This document shows positions 55,243 to 64,000 of a DNA stretch of 64,000 nucleotides, piece after piece. Source of the DNA: Candolleomyces eurysporus (Eukaryota > Basidiomycota > Agaricomycetes > Agaricales > Psathyrellaceae); contig JANBPK010000717.1 in NCBI GenBank assembly GCA_027579435.1, positions 93,820 to 157,819 on the forward strand, in the 5' to 3' direction. Positions within the stretch are counted from its first letter, which is position 1, and each line of letters opens with the position of its first letter. A program made the translations under genes and the position numbers. The notes beneath the pieces are model-generated. The model ran no database searches and had not been told where the DNA came from. It saw only the letters and a list, made by a program, of their open reading frames with translations.

Positions 55243-56956
55243 ATATCGATATAATTGGAAGTGCAACATCTGAACTGCCTTCGCCTGGTAGCTCCCTGTG
55301 CCGTTCTTTTCGACTGTTCGCGACTCAGATGGGCACAGAATACCTTCCTTACCATCACGGATGTGTGTCCCTTGATTATTGCTGTGTATGGTACTTACAA
55401 TAACGAAGAGACAAACCCATTTGGGGGTTTGGTTTCCTCTCGAGATCAGGGACCGAACTGCGTCTCGCAACCTGCGGAGTCATGGCCGAGGACTTCCAGA
55501 AGTAATGACCGAAGGGTATCGCGCGCCTGCGAGCCCACAAACGTTTCGGATTTAATCTGGGTCCTTTCGGAAACTTGTTTACCATTGATGCCAATCGCTT
55601 TCGGGGAGAGACAAAAGAGCGATTTCCTCGATGTCCGGGAATTTGGCCCAACTTGACGACCTTTGTTACGACACCGAGTGCGTAATCCAAGAGACACCTA
55701 CATCATAATTCAACTTACCATGCACGNCCCTCCCTCCTATAGAGATAANTGTGAAGAGCAAGATCTCACGGATCTAGCCATTCTATTCACATGCACCTTT
55801 ATTACCCGGCCTTGGTTAATCTGGTGCACACCGCGAATGAGCCCCAGAATGTAAGTTTCTGAAAAGGGCCAACAAAGCTTTACTTACCCTGTTCACTCGC
55901 AGACGTAAAATCGCTGTAATCGATTTGCACTACTCAATGTTGTTCTCCAGCCAGGGCGAGATAATTGCTGATCTGGGNCAGAGCTTACTTGGCATATCGT
56001 GCTGAGACCCCTGGAGGAAATTATCTATCGAATTCTTAATATGAAAACCACNTCTTNCTCTTCCCCAAGAATGTATACCAGTCGCGCGGGGGAGACCCGA
56101 CTATGAAACAAAGGAAAGGAAGGAAAGGATTTTTTTCACGTCATACCNCTCTTCGCTTCTTCACGATATAGTATGGCATCAGAACCTCTTGNATAAAGCA
56201 CGAAACCGAGCGAGAACGCCAAGGGCCAGAAGGCACCTTCGAAAGCCACAATGACAGGTGCCTGACCTACAGGGCCCAACTGCCCTNCACACNGGACTGG
56301 GGAAGCCGAGTTTACAATACTTTCTTTCATTTTGCNACGAGCTTAAAAAAAAAATAATCACNCTTCCGTCAAGAAGTCCAAAGTTCGGGGTCTCCCGTTG
56401 TCAATTTACATCCACCTACATAATCCTTGGAGAGCCCTTTGGTTGGCGACTGTGGCACTGTGGCGAACGGATACCCAGCTTGTTCCGCCTCCCAAGTTCG
56501 CGTTTAGAAGACGCCTCCAAGCAAGATAATCTAGATAATCTCATTAGTTCACTGTCGATCATCGTTGCACAATCGTTCTTGAAGCTCGAACCCCCGAAAA
56601 GAGCGCTAAAANCCAACACGATTGAGCCGATGCAAAAGTGCTTCGAAGCGTCGAAGGCGGGGGAGGCAGAGGAGGATACACGAACCCCGAGGGNCGAGAT
56701 GAGCTGCGTATTCATCTCCGTCGAGGACGACGCTACGCTACGCCGTCCCGCAAGATGTTGAGATGCTGAAGATGTAAAGTGGGGCGAATCGCAAAAAGGA
56801 AAGGAAGACAGTGAGCAAAAAAAGGCGTAGATTGTGATCGTTACCAGTCATTACATTCATGTCCACAGATACAGATAATCACTTGATTCAGACCCAGCAT
56901 ACGTCCATCTAGTATCAAATCCTATCAAAAACGCTGGGTACGATGTCGGGAGCTCT
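55243..56956. other. Convergent region without a clear gene
   Basis: Downstream of ARP6 (+) and of the importin (-). A small ATG frame at 56136-56330 on the minus strand codes for about 64 residues with one likely membrane segment (AFEGAFWPLAFSLGFVLY). A longer minus-strand frame at 56416-56715 begins MNTQLIS. Neither can be tied to a family, and several N fall in them. Confidence 0.4.
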
Positions 56957-59900
56957 CTATGCAGTGGCGGCAGCATTTGCATCAGCTATTCTCATGACCT
57001 CCATAAGTAGGGTCTGCTGATCAACATCAAGAGCCGTAGTCGCGGCCTGGTAAGCGGGTCCATTTTGCAGTTGAAGAGCTAAAAAGAGAAAAGATATCTG
57101 TCAGTCACTGCCTTCCCGAGATAAGATGAAGTCATCACAAAACGTACTTGTCAGCGCCCTCTTGAAGGTGGTGTAAGCGTCCACGGTTTCAATGGGACTA
57201 ATGTACGTGAGCTCTTCCTCAATAAGCTCTTCCTCTTCATCCGAATCTGAATCAGCAGTTGATCCATCTCCTTGTCGCTCAGATTTCGCACGCAGGCGGG
57301 CGCTCTGTAAAGTTGACCGGAACATATCAGCGTATGTCCGCCCAGGGACAGCCAAAACTTACCTCGTTGGCAAGCATCTCCAAATAAGCAGACTCATCGT
57401 CCCAAACATCTCCTGAAGATCATTGATGATGAGTATCACAACGCTAAGCCGAATAAGTGTTGANCCTCACCTTCTTCGTCATTGAAATTGAGCAGTTTCT
57501 CCGCATAGGTCTCGTCAACCTCTTCACCAGCATCATACTCTGCTTGAAGGGCCTTGCGGACTGGAGATAGGGCATTTGAGTACTTCTGTTNTATGTATCA
57601 AGATGAAGGGATCAAAAGCGCACCTTCAATAGCCTTGGGAAGATCCTTGAAGAGGCGGAGAGCACCACCAACAATTCCGGGCCAGCCATCGCGCAAGCTG
57701 TCAGGCACATTTGCCGCCGGCACCTCCATGAGAGCCGACAACGTCAAGATGCTCAACTTCTTGTCATGGACACGAGGAAGCTTGTTCTCTCCNTTGATAG
57801 CCGCGAACCAGAGGTCGAAGAACTTNCNGGCAGTTCCAGCTTGCTTCGTCTCCATGATATGNAGAGCAGCAACAGAGTTGTAGAGAACAGCGTTGACNAG
57901 GACNTCGAGGTTTGCAAGTCGGAGNGCTTGNGTGACAGGTTGGTCGAGNAGGGAGAGAGCAGCGTTGATGATGATATGGAGGTACTGTAAGGAGAGAACA
58001 ATATGCGTAAGTCNCAAGTAGCGCTGTTAGAGGAAANGGGCACTCACGTCATCAACACTTCCTCGGAGGTTCAGGAGAATAGACTCGGCAAGCTTGGATC
58101 CATTGACCTTGTCATTCTCGCCGAGGTGCTCGACAGNNAGAGAGGTGGTATAAATATCAACGAGCATCCTCTTGTANTCGTTGTTTCCCTTGATGTTATC
58201 AGCACCNTAGGAGATAAAGTTGTCCAAAGTGGGCAGCATCTCTGCANATCTCCANCGTTAGCACTACACACGGATGCATTGAAGAGGGATCTGTACCTTC
58301 AAGGAAATCGACGGCATCAGTCTTAAAGGCCGAATAGGTGAGTTCAAATACGCGCCACATCGAAGGAGCGATAGCGCGAGAGTGGAAGGTCAAACTATCG
58401 GACAACTCNTAAACGTAGTCAAAGAGATCTATGACGATGTCTTTAGTACCCAACNGTAGGTCAAAAAAGAGAGAATTTACCAATCAACTTGTGCTCTAAA
58501 GTGAAGATAAGGATTGGCACGATGATTTCTTGAACTTGGGCCAGAATCTCCTTAGACTCTTCGATCGAGTCAACCACCTGTAATTCATTTGGTTAGCAGA
58601 CGATTGATTGCAATTGTATAGGAACTGACGGTGAGGATAGTCTTGGCAACACCCATAGCAGAGAAGCTCTTATCGTTATCGTCGCCAGAGATGTCGTCAA
58701 ACTCAATTTGAGTAGGATCAGCATCAGCCTCCTTGGANGCAACCTCTTGCACATATCGCATGTAGGTCGCGCAGAGGTGAGCAACGAGCTCGGCGGCAAC
58801 GGGGAGGAGTTCNACCTGGTATTGCTCGACAATGACCTCCATAGCGGCGTTGACAACAGAGAGGTCGGTGTCGTCGGACATCTTGACCAGAGCTGGACAA
58901 GAAGTGAGCANGGACGGATCGATTCAAACAAAGAATAACTCACCATGGACAACCTTGCCAACTTGAGGAGCAACGGCTTGACGGACTGCAATCAACGACG
59001 TAAGTTACTGTAGAACGNGAAATCATNAGTNCTTTTACCTTCATCGTAAGCGGTGACCATCTCAGTGAGAGCCAGAGCACCTTGGACTTGAACGGGGAAC
59101 TCGGCGTCGTCTAGGGCCTGGGCAGCAGCCTGAGAGTGNGACATCAATTGCTGGGAATANAAAGCACATCAGTGGGTCGGGAGAGACGNGGTTATAAGTC
59201 GGACACAACNCACCTGAGGGTTAGACCACTGNAGACCGTGCTTGACGACTGTTCCGAGGATTTCAAGAGCCTGGTAANTATAAATGTTGAGTATATCGNT
59301 NGGAAAAGATTNTAATAGNTAACTCACAATGGCCCGAAGGTATGNCTCACTGGCGCTCAAAGCAGGAGTGACGAACGACAAGATAAACTGCTCCATCTCG
59401 GTCTTGACTTCTGGGTGACTCATGATGTGAGTGCCCAACGCNGCAACCATATTGAGGGCACCGAATCGCTCCTGNGGAGAGGCATTCCTNGAGGTTTCTT
59501 GAGACTTTTCTCATTTGGTCAATGAATGNTAAATNNACTCACGATCGNAAGACTTGATTGACGAATGCGAGAATGGGCATGAAGGCGATCTTCGTCCTGT
59601 TGGTAGCNAGCGACAGGAGGAAGGTAGTGGCTGCTGCGACAGGGCTGGAGTAGTTTTCGTACTCGTCTGACAAAGTTNNNGAGTACANGAAAGAAGACAT
59701 CCATAAACANNNAAANCTCACCGACGGACACACGGACATAGTCGACAGGATCAGTATTCCAGAGCTCCTTACGCTCCTCGTTGAAAGTGAGTTGACTGAA
59801 GACAAAGGTGGAAACGAGGGTCTGGGCATGAGGCTTCAACAGGACCCATGTAGACTTGGGCTTGACACTGAGATAACAGTATTAAGAATCCTGTAAACGA

Positions 59901-61115
59901 AGACGGANGGNAAAAAACTCACCATGCGGTAAAGAAGGTGAAGATGTGGTACTGGCATTTCTTCGACAACCAAGCCTGCTTGTTAACGAACAGGTTGACT
60001 TGCTTAAGATAGGTGCTCAGAATTTCCGGAGCGAATTGATCAACAAAGTGAGCAGCAAAGGTGCCATATTCCTTTTGCATGGTCGAGGGAAGCTGGCTTG
60101 GGTTACCGAAGCGGTGGAACAATCTTCCGAGAATGGCATAAGCCCATTTCTTTGTCCTCCACCATTCGGAGCGTTCACGCCCTTCTTCATCGGCGGGTGC
60201 GCTATCCGGAGGGAGCTGCAGGTTGACAATCGCGAAGAAGAGCTTGCCCCAGGGAACGATGCTCTCCGCCGACTGCTGGTGGGCCGAGAGGTTGACGGTG
60301 ATACTCGACTTGTAGGTCTTGAGGATGAGGTGAAGCATAGTCGGGATTTCTTGGGCAGAGGTTGGAGTCTGGCCGGCCATCTGGGTGGCAATAGAAACCA
60401 GAATGGGGAACAACTCTCCGATAATTCCAGGAAGGACATCGGCCGTTTGACGGAACCTGCAGACAAATGAACAANGCGATCNCATCATTCATNATTATTC
60501 GGTNGACATACTTGAAGGCTCTAACTGCTTCCAANGCAGCNATGCATCCAGCGTGAACCTCTTGGACGCTATTGCTTTGCAAGAGCTGCTTAATTTGAGG
60601 GATAAGGCCAGGCCATTTTTCGGGAAAGTCGTGGGCGATGATGGTCTTCAAAGCGGCACCGAGCTGAGTCGTAATTGCCCGGGAAGGGGACGTGGCCAGC
60701 AGGTGCAAGACGCTGCTCCTCAAAGACTCCCGGTCAGCGTTGCCAATGAATGGCTGGTCGGGGCGTCGATCGGTCTCGAGAGCATAGGTCTTGTAGACGC
60801 GATTTTTGAGCCACACTGCACATGCTTGTCGCGTCGCACTGGGAGAGATGGTTCAGTTCCATGCCACATCGATAACGCGTTCGAACACGTACGCTTCGAT
60901 GCTTGCGTTTCCGATGATTTGCAGTAGAGCACCGATGACACCCTCTTCGTTGGCGATCTGGACCAAGGCAAGGGATCGAGTGAGCGATCTGGGATCCTGA
61001 TAACGCGTTTTCGAGGGCTGTTTACCTTTCGAATCTGCAGCTCAGCAGACTTTCTGATATTTGGATCTGGGTTGTACGTCGTCGCGAACAGATTCGTCAA
61101 GGTTTGGAGGTCCAT
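56957..61115 (-). CDS. SXM1/NMD5: Importin-7/8 type karyopherin (Nmd5/Sxm1-like)
   Basis: Importin-beta family receptor that carries cargo into the nucleus and binds Ran. The start at 61115 reads [20 protein letters not shown], then [29 protein letters not shown] (N-terminal HEAT repeats), [181 protein letters not shown] and the acidic [18 protein letters not shown] near the C-terminus. The stop is at 56957 after [10 protein letters not shown]. Roughly twenty short introns give about 1050 residues, the usual importin-7 length. Single N bases interrupt many introns and some exons. Confidence 0.92.
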
Positions 61116-61567
61116 TTTAGATATCTTGGGCTTGGGGAGGTCGTGAGGGTCGATGGGCTGGTATCAGGGCTTAGGGGGTTCCTTTTAGGGTCGATGAGTG
61201 GGGCTCTTTAATCCTGCTGTGACGAGAATATATATATGCAAAAGAAAGCAGAGGACAACACGAGGAAAACAAAGAGATAATGGAAGAATAAAAGGAACAG
61301 CAGAGAAAGCCGTTTTTGCAGTTCAACACGCGACATCGTGCAGATTTCTTTTTTTCTACGCTCACGTGCGTGTCCTAATTACCTGCCACGCGCCGTCGCG
61401 TCGCCACACTGGAGCCGATACCACAATGGACCACGACCTTACAATGTTGCGAACCAAGGTGTTTGAACGTGAGCAGAAGAATGGATCGTAAGGGCGATAT
61501 CAAAGTACAACAGCGAGAATTAAAGTAAATAGAGAATATGACACCAAAGAGAAGAGGGAACGAGGAA
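61116..61567. other. Intergenic stretch between importin promoter and NOP56 3' end
   Basis: The two genes are in tandem on the minus strand. The sequence is A-rich near 61240-61310 and holds nothing coding that I can support. Confidence 0.5.
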
Positions 61568-63409
61568 TTACTCCTTGCTCTTTTTCTTCTCTTTCTTTTC
61601 CTTCTTCTCCTTCTTCTCCTTCTTCTCTTTCTTCTCCTTCTTGGACGAAGACCCCTCCTATAGAGACATTCAGACACGGGATAATAGAGACGAAAACAAA
61701 CACATACCTCCTCTCCCTTTGCCTCCTTCTTCTTCTCTTCCTTCTTCGCCTTCTTCAGCGCCTTCTTCTCCTCCTTGGACAACTTGACCTTCTTAACCGC
61801 CTGCTCCTCTTCATCGCTCTCCCCATCCGACTCGTGCTTTCGCTTCTTCTTCTTATCCTTCTTCGTCGGAGGTGGGGATGGCTGAAGTGTTGTCATCGCA
61901 ATTTCATCCATCTCGACATCACTACCATCCTCATCCTCAGCATCCTCCAGAGAAAGATCCCTCAANACCTTCCCAATCACATCCGCGTTCTTNGTCGGAG
62001 GCTTGCCTTCATTGAAGAATTCCAGTCGCTCTTCGACCTGCGCTCGAAGTGCCTCGCCGAATTTTGATGTTGGATTTTCTAGAGTGGGACAAAAGCTGAG
62101 TCACAGGACATGGTGAGATCTGAAGNGNACACACCGCTGTAGCAATCAATACGAGACGCTATCGAGCACTTGTTCGCGAGGAAACGAGATATCCGTCCCT
62201 TGTGCTTAGGCTGTGCCTTTCCGATGAATGACGAGTGGTAAAGAAGACCGTACTGCAGCATGAAAGTCAGCATCCGAATCGATGAAGAACGAACATATCA
62301 ACTGTACCTTGGGGGTATTGCCCTTCGTCTTCAACGCTCGGAACAGCGCCTTCTCCGCACCCAAAATCTGCACAGTACTAGCCGGGTACTTGCTCAAATT
62401 CGTCAAGCTACCNGCATGACTGATAAGCCTAGCGCCAATCCTCTCTCCCAGCAGCGCAGTCAAACTTGGCGCTACCTGGTTCATCTTCTCCGAAAGGTAC
62501 GAAATGAGCGACTTCCTGTACTCAGAAATCGACACCACTCTTGTTGCAAAAGCGTTGATGTTGAGCAAGTCGATGTCGGAGAGAGANGAGCCCATGGANC
62601 CGCGAGCGGCGTCGAGGATATTTTGTGCGAGCGTCGAGTCGTCCCCAACAAGAGCGGCAAGATCATCCAACTTGTCCTCGTCCAACGTCTCCTTGTCTCC
62701 GATAAACTGCGCNACTTGAGCGTACTGGTGGTTGTCGGGCACGAGTCTGACGAGTTCAGGGAAGTGGTATCCGTACCACTCACGCATACGCATNGAGAAA
62801 AGGTTGACGTCCTTGTCNAGTTGGTCGAGCAGGGCAATAGCCTGGATGATCATATTATCGATTCGGTTGACGTTGAACTTGAGTTTCGCGCGAGAGTAGG
62901 AGTGGCCGAGACCGAGTTGTGCCTTCTTCAGGTCGTCATCCTGGAGTCCCTTGAGGAGTTTTGAAGCGTGCAGACGAACACCGCGAAGGAGGTCTTGGGT
63001 CTTTTCCGAAGCGTCCACACTGAAGCCCAGAGCATCCTTTATTGGTTTACCAAGGATAGGATCGGATACACCAAGGACAACNTTGGACTTTTTCGACGTC
63101 TTGGAGAGGTTCAATTCCAAGAGATTTTGGAGTGTCTCGTTGACAATACCTNNTATTCAAAGTCTTAATGAAGGATCCCCCGGTTGATGAANNACCACAC
63201 GCACCTTCAGAGACGTCATTAATATTTTCAAGAGCCTGCGCAGCCGTCTTGAAGGGCGAAAAGCTCAGCAGCTGGACCATTTTCCCAAACTTCCCCAGGT
63301 CCTTGATTGATTCCTGCATCTCCCTCGACTTGGATCCAATGTCCTCCGCCAACTTGACCTCAAAGATGGCATAGCCAGAGGCTGATTCGAATAGTAGATG
63401 TGTGACCAT
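61568..63409 (-). CDS. NOP56: NOP56, core protein of box C/D snoRNPs
   Basis: Nucleolar scaffold of box C/D snoRNPs that guide 2'-O-methylation of rRNA. The start at 63409 reads [20 protein letters not shown], then [231 protein letters not shown] and [10 protein letters not shown]. The AQFIGD-EDKL block favours NOP56 over NOP58. The C-terminus is a long KKEK-type basic tail ([11 protein letters not shown]), split by an intron near 61660-61707, and is pure low complexity as in other NOP56 proteins. Confidence 0.93.
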
Positions 63410-64000
63410 GGCTGACGACAGAGGGAACGCTCCCAGCCAGGAGATCGTCTGAGGGTTGCGAGTATATCGTCGTCGTCGTTCTCGACAGCGACAAATCACT
63501 TTTTTTTGCCTAACCCCAGTTGGTTCAACGTCATGTGATGGTCGCCGGCCCGCCCGGCTGTACCGACCCCGCCTTGGATCGGCCTGCCGCAGGCATGAGG
63601 CTCGACCGCAGTGNNNNCTCATGCCCTGGAGCGTCATAGAGGTTGCTGAACGCAAGTGTGGTCACGGATAATGGTCGGTTTCTGATGTCATTGGCAGTGA
63701 AAAAGCTTTTCTTCGGTGTTCATACAACTTCTTTCGCTTGGGGGTNGACCAGAATTGAGCGCTGTTCGTTACCCCAGGCCAGTGCCAGTAAGTTCCGGTC
63801 CAGGTCTGCAAGGCGAACTTCGCCTTTTTCCATCTCCAATACACTAAATGAAAGCGCCCTTGCCTAAACTTAGTCAAAGAGCCATAGCTCCAGCTTCCTA
63901 CTTCATTCCGATGACATCGACCGTTTCATGCCATCATCCCGGGCTGTGCATNACTGAGTAGCGCCTGGCATTCANGCACGCACAAGACCATCGGTTCTNA
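63410..64000. other. Promoter side of NOP56 and window edge
   Basis: No gene seen. Several N lie at 63614-63617 and near the end of the window. Confidence 0.5.

Noticed and set aside
61575..61787. Phe/Ser-rich + strand frame
   Set aside because: It is the reverse of the KKEK tail of NOP56.
1..64000. tRNA or rRNA genes
   Set aside because: I looked for the GGTTCGANTCC-type B box on both strands and for rRNA core sequences and found none that holds up. A dedicated covariance search would be decisive.

Overview
The window is nuclear DNA of a filamentous basidiomycete, most likely a mushroom-forming Agaricomycete. Nearly every gene is cut by many GT-AG introns of about 45-80 bases. Several families here are typical of Agaricomycetes: the BTB/POZ type, the NACHT NLR-like type, the WOPR (Gti1/Pac2) family and a lineage-specific protein with an HDDDW motif. 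The assembly is draft quality: single N bases are scattered through it and one run of about 118 N lies at 45608-45725.

Layout. Left block (0-10.7 kb): translation factor eIF3i (+), a secreted or anchored glycoprotein of unknown function (+), a BTB/POZ protein (+) and a large Ser/Thr kinase (-). Middle block (10.95-29.3 kb): a tandem array with three copies of a two-gene module. Gene A is the HDDDW-motif protein; 68 bases downstream on the same strand lies gene B, a WOPR-family transcription regulator. Related boundary repeats flank the copies. Copy 1 carries a 2.3-kb element with 15-bp inverted ends inside intron 1 of its WOPR gene, a frameshift in its A gene and a 61-residue tandem repeat on its WOPR protein. 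Copy 2 has a short linker and a deletion of about 0.7 kb behind it. Copy 3 has lost the first ATG of its WOPR gene. A NACHT NLR-like gene (-) and a decayed SRPK-like kinase (+) follow directly, so 11-33 kb is an accessory region with fast turnover.

Right block (36-64 kb): mostly conserved single-copy genes. They are a membrane-anchored exo-beta-1,3-glucanase (-), KIN17 (-), a base-exchange type phosphatidylserine synthase (-), a Zn(II)2Cys6 transcription factor (+), a TANGO2/NRDE protein (-), actin-related protein ARP6 (+), an importin-7/Nmd5-like karyopherin (-) and NOP56 (-). The stretches 33.3-36.5 kb and 45.7-49.2 kb hold no gene I can support well.

The best candidate for something undescribed is the triplicated A + WOPR module: exact 68-base A-to-B spacing, a conserved short inverted repeat upstream of each A gene, copy-specific decay or innovation, and an NLR-like gene next to it. 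All gene models were spliced by eye from splice signals and frame. No search or transcript data was used.
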